64,000 nucleotides of DNA from CBDEUK01 sp965250225 (GTDB lineage: Bacteria > Pseudomonadota > Gammaproteobacteria > Eutrophobiales > Eutrophobiaceae). Below the pieces are notes generated by a model. The model made no database searches. It saw nothing but the letters and a program-made list of their open reading frames with translations, and was not told where the DNA came from. Location: the NCBI GenBank assembly GCA_965250225.1, contig CBDFNQ010000036.1, forward strand, positions 124,001-188,000, written 5' to 3'. Below are positions 1 through 10,678 of this stretch, in pieces. The translations under genes and the position numbers were made by a program. Every line of letters begins with the position of its first letter. Position 1 is the first letter of the stretch.

Positions 1-103
1 GAACAATCCTCGCCATGTGCCACAGGAAACTCTGACTTTATCAGAGTTTCCTTAAAATAATTAATGGCTTTTGATCTTTCTTCACAAATATTACACTGGA
101 ATT

Positions 104-748
104 ATGAGCCTGATTGAAATAGCTTTTTCCGGAAAATTTCTCTTCGCAATTATAGTGCATGGCGTCTTGATTGTATCGGGTATCTTTATTTTTGAATATC
201 TGGGAAACCGATACAGCAATCCTGTTCTTGACTTTAGCTGGGAAAGAATCGGCATGCCATTTTATCGTGCTTTTGTTATCGCTATCTTTGTCTTTAGCAC
301 TTACCCGATTATTTTCGGACTATCAGAAGCACCTGGTCTTTCGGAACTGATAAATTCAGGTGAAAACAGAATCAACAGTGTCATTAATATTCTTTTCCTA
401 ATCAGCCTGTTTTTCCCTTTAATTCCGATCATTGGCAGAAAAATCGAATTGATACTACCTTTGCAAGCCATCGCTTGTTGCATCATGGTATTCAGCTGGT
501 TGGCTGAACATTACGATTTACAAACGTATACCGACTGGCCCGGTTTCAATATCTTTGTGATTATCGTCCTTCTGGCAATATTAACTCACTTTATAGCCAA
601 CCTGATGGCAAATGAATTAGGTTCAAAGCTTGACAAGAGATTTCATGTTGCTGGATGTCAGGAACTCATAGGCCCCGCTATCATTTTATTTATGCAAGCC
701 CCGGCCATACTTTTATATTCGGCCGCTTTGGGAAGGCAATTAGTGTAA
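104..748 (+). CDS. Six-helix membrane protein of unknown function
   Basis: I do not recognise the family. From the ATG at 104 the product is 214 residues, nearly all hydrophobic, with about six membrane segments (roughly residues 10-30, 50-70, 92-110, 117-135, 146-167 and 190-211). A TTG 33 bases upstream is in frame, but the ATG begins directly before the first membrane segment and is the more natural start. No catalytic motif is visible. It converges on the sugar dehydrogenase-like gene with only 11 bases between them, so the two are unlikely to be co-regulated. An inner-membrane location is inferred from hydrophobicity alone. Confidence 0.6.
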   Translation: MSLIEIAFSGKFLFAIIVHGVLIVSGIFIFEYLGNRYSNPVLDFSWERIGMPFYRAFVIAIFVFSTYPIIFGLSEAPGLSELINSGENRINSVINILFLISLFFPLIPIIGRKIELILPLQAIACCIMVFSWLAEHYDLQTYTDWPGFNIFVIIVLLAILTHFIANLMANELGSKLDKRFHVAGCQELIGPAIILFMQAPAILLYSAALGRQLV

Positions 749-759
749 CGCGTAAACAT

Positions 760-1947
760 TTAACTATTCCCTATTCCCTTTGTGTAAGTCACACGCCAAA
801 TCTTACCGGCCCCATCATCGCTAATCAGCATTGAACCATCACCCATCTGTAACAAACCCACTGGCCTACCCCATACTTTTTTATTGTTTGGTGCCAACAT
901 CCAGCCGCTCAGAAAATCTACCGGGCCCCCAAGAACTTGCCCATCTTTGAAAGGAATAAAAACTATTTTATAACCAGCCAGTTGTGAACGATTCCAGGAA
1001 CCATGAAGTGCGACAAAGGCACCATTATGATATTCCGCTGGAAATTGGTTGCCAGTGTAAAAAATAACACTCATCGCCCCCACATGGCCGCCTAACAAAA
1101 CTGAAGGATACAAGGTTTTCTTTACCAGTTCTGGTGCTTCGCCTTTTCGACGCGGGTCTTCATGTGGACCAATATACGCATAAGGCCAACCATAGAAACC
1201 GCCCGGCACCACTTTGGTTAGATAATCCGGAACTAAGTCATCGCCAAGTCCATCGCGTTCATGTGAGCTCACCCAAAGATCACGCGTAACCGCATTCCAG
1301 GCCATACCAACCGCGTTGCGGATCCCACTGGCATATAATTCATAGCCACTACCATCCAGATTATAACGCGTGATGGCTGCACGAGCTTCGTCTTCGCCCG
1401 CATTCACATTAGAACCTGAACCAATACTCAGATATATCTTTTCATTCTGTTCATCAATTAATAGGCTGCGTGTTATATGGCCAGAGGCGTACTGTTTGAG
1501 AGAAATGATTGTTTCAGCATTATCAACTTGCATTGTCTTTGCATCATAATCATAACGATGAACCGCATTGACATCTGCGACATAAAGCCACTGTTTGTAC
1601 AAAGCAAGACCATAAGGTTGTTGCAAACCTTTGGTTAATACTTTTCTTTGTTTATCTCTAATAACATAGATCGCACCAGCACCCATGTCGGACAAAATAA
1701 TTTCATCCTCCATGCCACGGATCATATGACGTGGTTTTAGAAAGTCGGTTAAATATTCTTCTACCTGAAAACCTTCTGGCAAGGATAATACAACATCCTT
1801 TGGTTGGGAGATGACACGTGCAGGATTGACAGACGATTTTGTTGCATAAGGTTCAGGCAAATCTTGCCAGTTAACCGGAAGATTATTTTCAGCATAGAGT
1901 GAATTGCTAATCAGGCAAAGGATTAATACGAAATAATAATTCCTCAT
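760..1947 (-). CDS. PQQ-dependent sugar dehydrogenase-like beta-propeller protein
   Basis: Resembles the soluble aldose sugar / L-sorbosone dehydrogenase family (GSDH-type six-bladed propellers that use PQQ in the periplasm). The start chosen at 1947 gives a classic signal peptide of about 19 residues ending in a LYA-like cleavage site. It has a GGAG ribosome site eight bases upstream; an in-frame ATG six codons earlier lacks both. Family hallmarks seen are a LPEGFQVE opening, a LWVSSHERDGLGDDLVPD stretch typical of the PQQ pocket, and a late VALHGSWNR motif. About 395 residues is usual. No PQQ synthesis genes lie in the window, so cofactor supply is unknown. Substrate cannot be told from sequence. 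Confidence 0.8.
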   Translation of the reverse strand: MRNYYFVLILCLISNSLYAENNLPVNWQDLPEPYATKSSVNPARVISQPKDVVLSLPEGFQVEEYLTDFLKPRHMIRGMEDEIILSDMGAGAIYVIRDKQRKVLTKGLQQPYGLALYKQWLYVADVNAVHRYDYDAKTMQVDNAETIISLKQYASGHITRSLLIDEQNEKIYLSIGSGSNVNAGEDEARAAITRYNLDGSGYELYASGIRNAVGMAWNAVTRDLWVSSHERDGLGDDLVPDYLTKVVPGGFYGWPYAYIGPHEDPRRKGEAPELVKKTLYPSVLLGGHVGAMSVIFYTGNQFPAEYHNGAFVALHGSWNRSQLAGYKIVFIPFKDGQVLGGPVDFLSGWMLAPNNKKVWGRPVGLLQMGDGSMLISDDGAGKIWRVTYTKGIGNS

Positions 1948-1985
1948 AACAATATCTCCGTTCATTCTGTTGCTAATTAATTTTC

Positions 1986-4820
1986 TTATTTATGATCAAA
2001 TCGTTGCAACACCGGTTTTAAAAAACAACCCGTATGTGATTTTTTAATCTTGCTAAGTTGTTCTGGCGTACCTGTGGCAATGATCTCTCCACCTTTATCA
2101 CCACCTTCAGGCCCCAGGTCAATGATCCAGTCAGCGGTTTTGATCACATCGAGATTGTGTTCTATCACAACAACAGTATTACCATGATCACGGAATCGAT
2201 GCAGGACATGAAGTAATTGCTGAATATCATAAAAATGCAACCCTGTCGTAGGCTCATCCAGTATGTATAAGGTTTTTCCAGTATCACGTTTGGAAAGTTC
2301 ACGCGATAACTTCACACGTTGCGCTTCACCACCAGACAAAGTGGTGGCATTTTGTCCTATCGTTATATATGACAATCCAACATCGATTAAAGTTTGCAGT
2401 TTTCGTGCAAGTACTGGCACGGCATCAAAAAAAGACCGGCCATCTTCTACTGTCATGCCCAATATTTCAGCAATAGTTTTGCCTTTGTATCGAATATCCA
2501 GTGTCTCACGATTGTAACGTTTACCCTTACACACATCACAAGCCACATAGACATCCGGTAAAAAATGCATTTCAACCTTGATAACGCCATCGCCTTGACA
2601 GGCCTCACAGCGCCCACCTTTTACATTAAAACTGAAACGTCCCGGTTTATAGCCTCTGGATCGAGCCTCCTGAGTCGCAGCAAATAATTCACGAATCGGG
2701 GTAAACAAGCCCGTATACGTAGCAGGATTGGAACGCGGCGTACGACCAATTGGACTTTGATCTATGTCGACGACTTTATCAAATTGTTCAAGCCCACTGA
2801 CCGATTGATACTCAGCACTGGTATGACTCGCACCGTTCAATTCACGCGCAACGATTTTATACAAAGTCTCATTAATCAATGTTGATTTGCCAGATCCTGA
2901 GACACCGGTAACGCAAGTCATCAAACCCACTGGGATTTCAAGATTGACGTTTTTCAGATTATTTCCTTTTGCCCCATGTAGTCTTAATGTCCTTGTTTCA
3001 TCAAAAACAGTACGTTGGCTGGGAATTTCAATTCTGCTTCTGCCTGAAAGATACTGTCCCGTCACCGATGTTTTATGTTTAACAAGATCATTCGGAGTTC
3101 CCTGAGCTACGATTTCACCACCATGTACACCCGCGCCTGGCCCAATATCAATGACATGATCGGCTTCCATGATCGCTTCTTCATCATGTTCAACCACGAT
3201 GACTGTATTTCCCAGGTCACGCAGATGCTTTAAGGTCGTCAACAATCGTTTATTGTCGCGTTGATGTAAGCCGATCGATGGTTCATCAAGCACATACATC
3301 ACGCCAACCAGTCCAGCACCAATCTGGCTGGCCAAACGAATTCGTTGTGCCTCTCCGCCGGAAAGAGTTCCCGCATTTCTGGCAAGGGTAAGATAATCGA
3401 GACCAACATTGATCAAGAATTGTAAACGCTCCCCCACTTCCTTGAGTATTTTCTCAGCGATCTTGCCGCGACTACCGGTAATGTTTAACGAATCAATAAA
3501 TTGTTTGGCCTTGCCAACTTGCATAGCGGTTATTTGTGGCAACGCTAATTCTCCAACAAACACATGCCGTGCACCCTCGTTCAAACGCGCGCCCCCACAA
3601 CTCGGACAAGGTTTATTATTCTGAAATTTTGCCAACTCCTCACGCACCATGTTCGAATCCGTATCACGATAACGACGTTCCATATTCGGGATGACACCTT
3701 CAAATGGATGGTTACGTTTGACGGTGCCGCGTCTTTCATTCAAGTATTCAAAGGTTATTTCTTCTTCCCCACTGCCATAAAGAATAACGTTCTGTATGGT
3801 TTCCGATAATTCACAATATTCAGTATCAATATCGAATTGGTAATGTTTAGCCAGAGATTTGATCAATTGAAAATAATACGCATTGCGCCTGTCCCAACCA
3901 CGGATCGCTCCACCTGGCAAACTCAAATCAGGATGTTGAACAACCAGTTCAGGGTCAAAAAACTGCTTCTGCCCAAGTCCATCACAAGTTGAACAAGCAC
4001 CCACCGGATTATTGAATGAAAACAAACGAGGCTCAAGTTCACTTAGACTGTAACCACATTCAGGACAAGCAAATTTTGCTGAGAAAACTAATTCTTCACC
4101 AGCCTCATCCATGGTTACGACTTTGGCAATCCCATCAGACAAACGCAGTGTTGTTTCAAATGACTCAGCCAAACGTTGTTTTAAATCATCACGCACCTTG
4201 AAGCGATCGACCACAACTTCAATGTTGTGTTTTTTATGCAGTTCCAGTGTAGGTGGGTCATCCAGTTCAAACACTTCACCATCGATTCGAGCACGAATAA
4301 ACCCCTGGGCATAAAGACCATCGAGTAATTGTAGGTGTTCGCCTTTTCGATCCTGGACAACAGGAGCCAGCAACAGTAAACGTTCTCCTTCTTCCCTGGC
4401 CAATACCTGATCGACCATCTGACTCACCGTTTGCGCCTGCAGTAACTGATTGTGTTCAGGACAACGTGGTTCACCCACCCGCGCATAAAGCAGACGTAAA
4501 TAATCATATATCTCAGTGATCGTACCGACGGTAGAACGTGGATTATGAGAAGTCGATTTTTGCTCAATAGAAATAGCCGGTGATAAACCCTCAATATGAT
4601 CAATATCGGGCTTTTCCATGATTGAAAGAAACTGCCGAGCATAGGCCGAAAGCGATTCCACATAACGACGCTGACCCTCGGCATAAATAGTATCAAACGC
4701 CAAAGATGATTTGCCTGAACCCGACAAACCGGTGACGACAATCAATTTGTCTCGCGGTATCTCAATATCAATATTTTTTAGATTGTGGGTGCGGGCACCA
4801 CGGATGATGATTTTATCCAT
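1986..4820 (-). CDS. uvrA: Excinuclease ABC subunit A
   Basis: DNA damage-recognition ATPase of nucleotide excision repair, acting as a dimer with UvrB in the cytoplasm. At 944 residues it is full length. The first ABC half starts with GLSGSGKSS near residue 31 and has its signature LSGGEAQRIRLA around residue 490. The second half has GVSGSGKST near 640 and LSGGEAQRVKLS near 830. CxxC zinc clusters are visible near residue 253 (CPEC), at CPSC near 407, and in the C-terminal CEAC...CDVC module. It is divergent from the MFS gene across 173 bp. I searched that gap for a CTGT-N8-ACAG LexA box and saw none, so SOS control is not evident here. Confidence 0.98.
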   Translation of the reverse strand: MDKIIIRGARTHNLKNIDIEIPRDKLIVVTGLSGSGKSSLAFDTIYAEGQRRYVESLSAYARQFLSIMEKPDIDHIEGLSPAISIEQKSTSHNPRSTVGTITEIYDYLRLLYARVGEPRCPEHNQLLQAQTVSQMVDQVLAREEGERLLLLAPVVQDRKGEHLQLLDGLYAQGFIRARIDGEVFELDDPPTLELHKKHNIEVVVDRFKVRDDLKQRLAESFETTLRLSDGIAKVVTMDEAGEELVFSAKFACPECGYSLSELEPRLFSFNNPVGACSTCDGLGQKQFFDPELVVQHPDLSLPGGAIRGWDRRNAYYFQLIKSLAKHYQFDIDTEYCELSETIQNVILYGSGEEEITFEYLNERRGTVKRNHPFEGVIPNMERRYRDTDSNMVREELAKFQNNKPCPSCGGARLNEGARHVFVGELALPQITAMQVGKAKQFIDSLNITGSRGKIAEKILKEVGERLQFLINVGLDYLTLARNAGTLSGGEAQRIRLASQIGAGLVGVMYVLDEPSIGLHQRDNKRLLTTLKHLRDLGNTVIVVEHDEEAIMEADHVIDIGPGAGVHGGEIVAQGTPNDLVKHKTSVTGQYLSGRSRIEIPSQRTVFDETRTLRLHGAKGNNLKNVNLEIPVGLMTCVTGVSGSGKSTLINETLYKIVARELNGASHTSAEYQSVSGLEQFDKVVDIDQSPIGRTPRSNPATYTGLFTPIRELFAATQEARSRGYKPGRFSFNVKGGRCEACQGDGVIKVEMHFLPDVYVACDVCKGKRYNRETLDIRYKGKTIAEILGMTVEDGRSFFDAVPVLARKLQTLIDVGLSYITIGQNATTLSGGEAQRVKLSRELSKRDTGKTLYILDEPTTGLHFYDIQQLLHVLHRFRDHGNTVVVIEHNLDVIKTADWIIDLGPEGGDKGGEIIATGTPEQLSKIKKSHTGCFLKPVLQRFDHK

Positions 4821-4993
4821 TCAGTAAATCTACTTAGCCGAAAAAAATTCAAACTGCTATTATAAACGGTTCTGACCATTCCATCCCATTAATTGGAGGG
4901 ATAAGAGAATGGCTGTTTGATCCCTCGTAATTGTCTGTTTAATAGCAATTGTTTTTTTAGGATTCTTGCTTTGCAGGAAAAATAGCAGGATTT

Positions 4994-6193
4994 ATGAATA
5001 CCAGTACTAAAATGAGCCCACAAGAATTGCGCGGCACCGTAACCCTTGCCTTGATTTTTTTCTTGCGCATGCTGGGGCTGTTTTTAATTCTGCCGGTATT
5101 TTCTCTCTATGCCTTAAAAATTGATGCCGCAACACCAATACTGGTTGGTGCAGCCCTTGGCATTTATGGGTTAACTCAGGCCCTGTTCCAGATCCCGTTT
5201 GGTATGTTATCGGACAAATATGGCCGCAAGCCCATGATCACTCTCGGCCTGATACTGTTTATCATTGGCAGTCTGGTTGCGGGCTACGCAGACGATATCT
5301 ATCTACTGCTTATCGGGCGAGCATTGCAAGGTGCTGGAGCCATTGCATCAACAGTCATGGCATTGGCAGCCGACCTGACGAGCAAAGAACAACGAACCAA
5401 GGCAATGACCCTGATTGGTATCAGTGTTGGTATTGCCTTCGCCGCCGCATTTATCCTCGGACCGATACTCTCAACCTACATCGGACTCTCAGGCCTGTTT
5501 TATGTCACTGCTATCCTGGCCGTGGTTGCCATAGCTGTACTCTATCTGTTTGTCCCCGATACAAAAATCGAGATGCATGATGATACAGGCATGAATCTGA
5601 ATGAATTGAAAACCGTACTCGGTGACAAAGTATTACAGGGATTTGATTTCGGTATTTTTTCACTACACATGATTTTAATGGCTAATTTTATTGTCATACC
5701 GATCATACTGCTTGAAACCATCGGTATCCAAAGTGCGCTGCACTGGCAAGTGTATTTGCCAGTGATGCTGCTATCCATCTTCATCATGGCGCCTTTTGTA
5801 CTGATGGCTGATAGAAAGCAACTCGGCTCCCTGTTTTATGTCTACGCCATCGGACTTCTATTGCTCTCACAAATTGGGTTTGCTATCTCCACCGATACGT
5901 TCTGGAATGTTCTCTTGCAGATGGTCTTGTTTTTTACTGCCTTTAATTTTCTCGAAGCATCACTACCGTCACTGATATCCAAGGCCGCCAACCCTAAACG
6001 TAAGGGAACCGCGCTGGGCGTGTATTCCACTTCACAATTCCTTGGGGCATTTATCGGAGCCCTGTCTGGCGGCTATTTATATGGCAGATTTGGTCATAGC
6101 GGTGTCTTTATATTTGGCGCTGTGACAGCATTTATTTGGTTCATACTAGCGGCGAAGCTGTTAAAATATTCAAAATTCAGTAGCGATTCTTAA
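4994..6193 (+). CDS. Major facilitator superfamily transporter, YajR/drug-efflux type
   Basis: Twelve-helix inner-membrane carrier of 399 residues. The MFS motif A between helices 2 and 3 is clear (GMLSDKYGRKPMI), and the N-terminal half has the LPVFSLYALKI opening typical of YajR-like proteins. It stops without the C-terminal soluble domain of E. coli YajR, which would give about 450 residues. It lies between uvrA and ssb, an order I know from Pseudomonas and other gammaproteobacteria. It ends 23 bp before the ssb start and may share a transcript with it. The substrate is unknown; drug or metabolite efflux is family inference. Confidence 0.88.
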   Translation: MNTSTKMSPQELRGTVTLALIFFLRMLGLFLILPVFSLYALKIDAATPILVGAALGIYGLTQALFQIPFGMLSDKYGRKPMITLGLILFIIGSLVAGYADDIYLLLIGRALQGAGAIASTVMALAADLTSKEQRTKAMTLIGISVGIAFAAAFILGPILSTYIGLSGLFYVTAILAVVAIAVLYLFVPDTKIEMHDDTGMNLNELKTVLGDKVLQGFDFGIFSLHMILMANFIVIPIILLETIGIQSALHWQVYLPVMLLSIFIMAPFVLMADRKQLGSLFYVYAIGLLLLSQIGFAISTDTFWNVLLQMVLFFTAFNFLEASLPSLISKAANPKRKGTALGVYSTSQFLGAFIGALSGGYLYGRFGHSGVFIFGAVTAFIWFILAAKLLKYSKFSSDS

Positions 6194-6216
6194 ATTAAAA
6201 ATATTTGGAGGAAATC

Positions 6217-6675
6217 ATGGCACGTGGTGTTAATAAAGTCATTCTGGTAGGAAATCTGGGCAACGACCCAGACGTGCGTTACACACAAGATGGTCGGGCT
6301 ATTGCGAACATCAGCATCGCCACCACTGAATCCTGGAAAGATAAAACCAGTGGCGAAAAGGTTGAAAAAACAGAATGGCATCGCGTCGTATTTTTCAATC
6401 GCCTGGGTGAAATCGTAGCAGAATATCTAAAAAAGGGTTCACAAATCTACGTTGAAGGCCGATTGCAAACTCGTAAATGGCAAGACAAAGAAGGCAATGA
6501 TCGTTATACAACAGAAGTGGTTGCCAATGAAATGCAAATGCTCGGTGGCCGTAGTGGTGGTGGGGCGCCCTCTTATGATGCACCTGTATCAGATGAATCC
6601 TCCTCTGCTCCGCAAACATCCAGTAACTCAGCAGCCCCAGCTAGTGATAGCTTTGATGACGATATTCCTTTTTAA
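6217..6675 (+). CDS. ssb: Single-stranded DNA-binding protein
   Basis: Homotetrameric SSB that coats ssDNA in replication, repair and recombination. Start at 6217 is fixed by GGAGGA five bases upstream; the upstream TTG in the same frame would run through that ribosome site. The OB fold spans about residues 1-110 (NKVILVGNLGNDPDVRYT at the start, EWHRVVFFNRLGEI in the middle). A Ser/Ala/Pro-rich linker follows, then the acidic tail DDDIPF, which recruits partner proteins. At 152 residues it is normal for gammaproteobacteria. A short convergent gap separates it from the GGDEF-EAL gene. Confidence 0.97.
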   Translation: MARGVNKVILVGNLGNDPDVRYTQDGRAIANISIATTESWKDKTSGEKVEKTEWHRVVFFNRLGEIVAEYLKKGSQIYVEGRLQTRKWQDKEGNDRYTTEVVANEMQMLGGRSGGGAPSYDAPVSDESSSAPQTSSNSAAPASDSFDDDIPF

Positions 6676-6748
6676 TTGATATTAAACGTTAAGGAAATCC
6701 TGATACATTCTGGGATTGTTCTGCTATAGGGTTGATGTTAATACGAAG

Positions 6749-9700
6749 TCAGTTCAAAGATTTTGGTTCGGAAATATAATAGCCTTGGGCAAAATCAACA
6801 CCGATTTCCTGTAATTTATTTTTTACTTCTTCATTTTCCACAAACTCGGCTATCGTCTTCATGCCCATGATCCTGGCAATATCATTAATAGCCCGCACCA
6901 TTTCATAATCAATTTGATCATCAACAATGTTTTTCACAAAAGTACCATCGATCTTTAAAAAATCAACAGGCAATTGTTTCAAATAGGCAAATGAAGAAAC
7001 GCCACTGCCAAAATCATCGAGTGCAAATTTGCAACCAACGCTTTTAATAGCCTGCATTAATTTTAACGCTGTTGAAATATTGGATATTGCAGCGGTTTCA
7101 GTAATTTCAAAACAAATTTTATCTGGAGGAATATTTGTCTCGTATAGCTTTTGCAAGACAAAATCGAGATATTGAATATTATTCATTGAATGTCCGGAAA
7201 TATTGATAGAACACATTGTTAGATTTGCTGTTTTGATTGGGTTTCTGATCATCCATTCAAGCACCTGATTAAATACCCATGTGTCTATCTTGACTACAAG
7301 ATTGTATCTCTCGGCGGCAGGCATAAATGCATCAGGCATAAACAACTGTCCATTCTCATCATGCATTCTTAATAATATCTCAAAATGCTCACCAATATTT
7401 TCATTCTCTAAAGAAGAGATATTTTTTATTGTTTGATAATACAAACTGAAACGTTCTTCATCTAATGCCTGATTGATAATCGCTGCCCATTGAACCTGCC
7501 CCTGAGTGCTCGTGAGTTTTGTGTCATCCGGAGTATAAATATGTACACGATTGCGACCAGCATCTTTAGCCGCATAACAGGCAACGTCGGCTTCTCTCAT
7601 AATGGAATGCAAATTTGTGCTACTGCCTGGTTGAATGGGGACCAATCCGATACTCACTCCAAGTATGAAACGTTTACCTTCCCATACATAACGAAATTCC
7701 TCGATATACTTACGCATTTCATTGGCAACACGCTTTGCCTGCTCGAGAGTGCAATGTTCCATTAAAATACCAAATTCATCACCACCAAGCCTGGCAAGGG
7801 TATCGCGTTTACGTACTGCATTATTCAAGATACCGCTGATCTGTCGCAACAACTCATCGCCAGCAAGATGGCCACAGGTATCATTCACTATCTTGAATTG
7901 ATCGAGATCCATATAACACAAGGCATGTTGCGCAGAATCATCATTCATAGAAAATAAAATACGCTCAAGACGCCTTTCAAATTCTGCTCGATTAACCAAT
8001 CCGGTCAACGAATCATGGCTTGCCTGGAAACTAAGTTGTTCAGACAAACGTTTATTTTCCGAGATATCCTCACAAACGATAAGGATACTGGTACTACCAT
8101 CAATCTCATCTTTAATTGCACGTATAGTGTCACGCACCCATATTTTACCACCCTGCTTATGTTTCTTTTGCAACTCGACCCGCTGGATAGCATCAGGATT
8201 ACTTAGACAAGTTTTTATTACTTCATCAAGGTTATTGTCATGTTTATCATCAATAATTGAATAAACAGTTTCCCCCAATATATCTATTTCCTTATAACCC
8301 AGTTGATCAGTAACATGTTTATTCAGGGAAAGAATTATGCCGTCTATATCAACACTGAATAACATTAACGGATTATCCTGATATAAAGCTTTGAAACGTT
8401 CTTCACTGATTATTAATGCATCCTCTGTCTTCTTTCTATCAGTAATATCCGTCATAGCACCCATAACACGCAAAGGCTTCTTTTGATCGTCATACATGAT
8501 ATATGCGCGATCATATACATCGACATAACTACCATCGAGTTGTTTCAGTCGATATTCACCAGCCCAGTAATTATTTTTTTTATTAATTGAATCCATAAAA
8601 GACTGATAGACTTTATCACGTTCAGAAGGATGCATTATTGTGAACCAATCCCGATGATCATTTGTTGAATAACAATTGACGAACTCTTTATCATTACGCC
8701 AGACATTATTATTTTTTATATCCCAATCATACAATGCATCATTAGTCGCCATAGTGATCAGTCGGAAACGTTCTTCATTTTCCAGTAACGCATTTTTTGC
8801 ATCTTCCAGTTTTGTTGTGTCTTCTACCAGGAACACAATCTGCGATGTTCCACCAATATCTGACAGTTGCATATTTACTTCAGCCACATAACTCGAACCA
8901 TCCTTACGTTTGTGGCTAGTTTTAAAACGTACAACTTCATCCTTGCCATCAACCAAAGATTCAAACATTTTTTTAATAGCTTCACTGCTTAAATCAGGAT
9001 TGATTTCAGTATAATTTACACTCTTCAACTCTCCCAAAGAGTATCCAAGGTTTTCCCTCGCCGCCTTGTTGGCATAAATAAAACTGAAAGTATTGGCATC
9101 GTAAATAAAAAATTCACTCAAAGATTGTTCAAGTATTTTATCTAACTGTAGTTCTCTAATTTCATTATTCTTTTTATCCGTGATGTCATTGCTGAGAATA
9201 TAGATGCCGGATACTTGTCCCTCAGTATTGATATTTGGCACGAAAGACATTTCATAAAATTTTTCAGGGAAATGTTCGACACCTTGATATTCAAAATCGA
9301 TCCTGTTTCCTTGAAGTGCGGCAAATAAAAAATGTTCGATTTTTTTATAAGCTGTTTTTGTAATGATATTTTCTAATTTTTTTCCAACGATCTCTTTTTG
9401 TCCTGGATTGAACAACTCATTATACATTTGATTTACAAACTGGATGGTCAGGTCAGTATCGACATAAGAAATAGTTACTGGAATGGAATCAGAAATAAGG
9501 CGGATTTTCTCTTCACTTTTGCGCAATAACTCTTCAGTAAGTTCCTTTTCTCTAATATCGTAGACAACTGAAAAGACATGTGAACTATCCTCAATAGAAA
9601 TAATCACCGAGGAAAGCAACATGGTTGAGGCATGACCATCCTTATTCACATAAGAGATTTCAGTGTCTTTTATGGTTCCATTTTCTTTCAGGCTATCCGA

Positions 9701-10342
9701 CAGTTTTTGTTGTGTTTCATTTGTGAATAGATTCAAACCAACACATGAATGACCAATTACTTCCTGCTTATTGTAACCTGTTAATTCAGTGAACCCGGAA
9801 TTAATCCTGGTAATAACATCATCCGCTAATTTCGATTCAAAAATCGCGTCAGGAATAATATCAAATACTTGATTGAGGAAATTGACTTGATTTTCTTTCT
9901 GGGAATATTGCTTTGTTACTCTGACTTCAACTGGGTTCCTTCCCGGTTCGACTAGATCCACAATACAATAACTAAAATAACTGAAATCCGATTTCTCTAT
10001 GCCCTTAATCAAAAGCAGGTTAATAAGAAATTCATCGCCCTGCCTGGTTGCGACTCTAACCTGACATTCGCTTCGACCCCCGGATTTCATCTCAAGATAG
10101 AGAACAATCGCCTTATTGTAATCTTCAGAAACACACAATTCAGCCAATGACATGCCGATCATTTCAACCGATTGATAGCCAAATAAATCTGCAAATTGGG
10201 TATTCACACTAAGGAACTGTGCACTGCTATCCAGCCTGGCGACACGTTCAAGTGCATCCTGGAATAAGTCCTGAACCGAAGCCTGATTGCTCAGCTTTTC
10301 AACTTTCTCATCAGATTCGTGTTTTGGATCATCATCAGCCAT
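6749..10342 (-). CDS. Multi-PAS GGDEF-EAL cyclic-di-GMP signalling protein
   Basis: 1197-residue cytoplasmic sensor with no membrane segment. About six tandem PAS/PAC units occupy residues 25-770, several followed by the usual DITDRK-type PAC ending. A GGDEF domain follows at about 780-935: active GGDEF is intact, and an RKRD inhibitory I-site sits five residues before it. The EAL domain (about 950-1190) keeps the EILLR metal-site motif, DDFGSG and KIDGTFV, so both cyclase and phosphodiesterase activities look possible. The signal sensed cannot be read from sequence. It is transcribed alone, back to back with pyk across 336 bp. Biofilm or motility control is inference from the family. Confidence 0.93.
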   Translation of the reverse strand: MADDDPKHESDEKVEKLSNQASVQDLFQDALERVARLDSSAQFLSVNTQFADLFGYQSVEMIGMSLAELCVSEDYNKAIVLYLEMKSGGRSECQVRVATRQGDEFLINLLLIKGIEKSDFSYFSYCIVDLVEPGRNPVEVRVTKQYSQKENQVNFLNQVFDIIPDAIFESKLADDVITRINSGFTELTGYNKQEVIGHSCVGLNLFTNETQQKLSDSLKENGTIKDTEISYVNKDGHASTMLLSSVIISIEDSSHVFSVVYDIREKELTEELLRKSEEKIRLISDSIPVTISYVDTDLTIQFVNQMYNELFNPGQKEIVGKKLENIITKTAYKKIEHFLFAALQGNRIDFEYQGVEHFPEKFYEMSFVPNINTEGQVSGIYILSNDITDKKNNEIRELQLDKILEQSLSEFFIYDANTFSFIYANKAARENLGYSLGELKSVNYTEINPDLSSEAIKKMFESLVDGKDEVVRFKTSHKRKDGSSYVAEVNMQLSDIGGTSQIVFLVEDTTKLEDAKNALLENEERFRLITMATNDALYDWDIKNNNVWRNDKEFVNCYSTNDHRDWFTIMHPSERDKVYQSFMDSINKKNNYWAGEYRLKQLDGSYVDVYDRAYIMYDDQKKPLRVMGAMTDITDRKKTEDALIISEERFKALYQDNPLMLFSVDIDGIILSLNKHVTDQLGYKEIDILGETVYSIIDDKHDNNLDEVIKTCLSNPDAIQRVELQKKHKQGGKIWVRDTIRAIKDEIDGSTSILIVCEDISENKRLSEQLSFQASHDSLTGLVNRAEFERRLERILFSMNDDSAQHALCYMDLDQFKIVNDTCGHLAGDELLRQISGILNNAVRKRDTLARLGGDEFGILMEHCTLEQAKRVANEMRKYIEEFRYVWEGKRFILGVSIGLVPIQPGSSTNLHSIMREADVACYAAKDAGRNRVHIYTPDDTKLTSTQGQVQWAAIINQALDEERFSLYYQTIKNISSLENENIGEHFEILLRMHDENGQLFMPDAFMPAAERYNLVVKIDTWVFNQVLEWMIRNPIKTANLTMCSINISGHSMNNIQYLDFVLQKLYETNIPPDKICFEITETAAISNISTALKLMQAIKSVGCKFALDDFGSGVSSFAYLKQLPVDFLKIDGTFVKNIVDDQIDYEMVRAINDIARIMGMKTIAEFVENEEVKNKLQEIGVDFAQGYYISEPKSLN

Positions 10343-10678
10343 AAACAGAGATCTCTAGCAAAGTAACAAATGGTTAAGGAACCTTCTCAATGAGGTTCTC
10401 ACTCAAGATTATTAAAATAGTTTTATACAAATTGACATGAATACGGAACCTTCCTGGGAGTCTGTCGATTTTGGATCGTCCTGGGCCCGACAAGCTCTTT
10501 ATACTATTATTATAGTCAAGCCTGATTATCACTGATTCTTTTAATAATAGTCAATTTAAGATTCTGATTTTTTGGCCGAAACAGAATATATGAACCTGAA
10601 ACCGAACTTCTGTCTCTATTACATGAACATAGCTGAGCCGCACTTTTTTGACGTGCAATACTTAACTAAGGCCTCCAC
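10343..10678. other. Divergent intergenic region between the GGDEF-EAL gene and pyk
   Basis: No gene is visible. It must hold promoters for both neighbours, but I cannot pick one with confidence. A small inverted repeat (GAACCT at 10379-10384 with AGGTTC at 10393-10398) lies near the signalling gene. An A+T-rich patch around 10500-10520 could host -10 elements. Confidence 0.5.

Noticed and set aside
4821..4993. LexA (SOS) box in the uvrA upstream region
   Set aside because: Several CTGT words occur, but none has a matching ACAG eight bases away.
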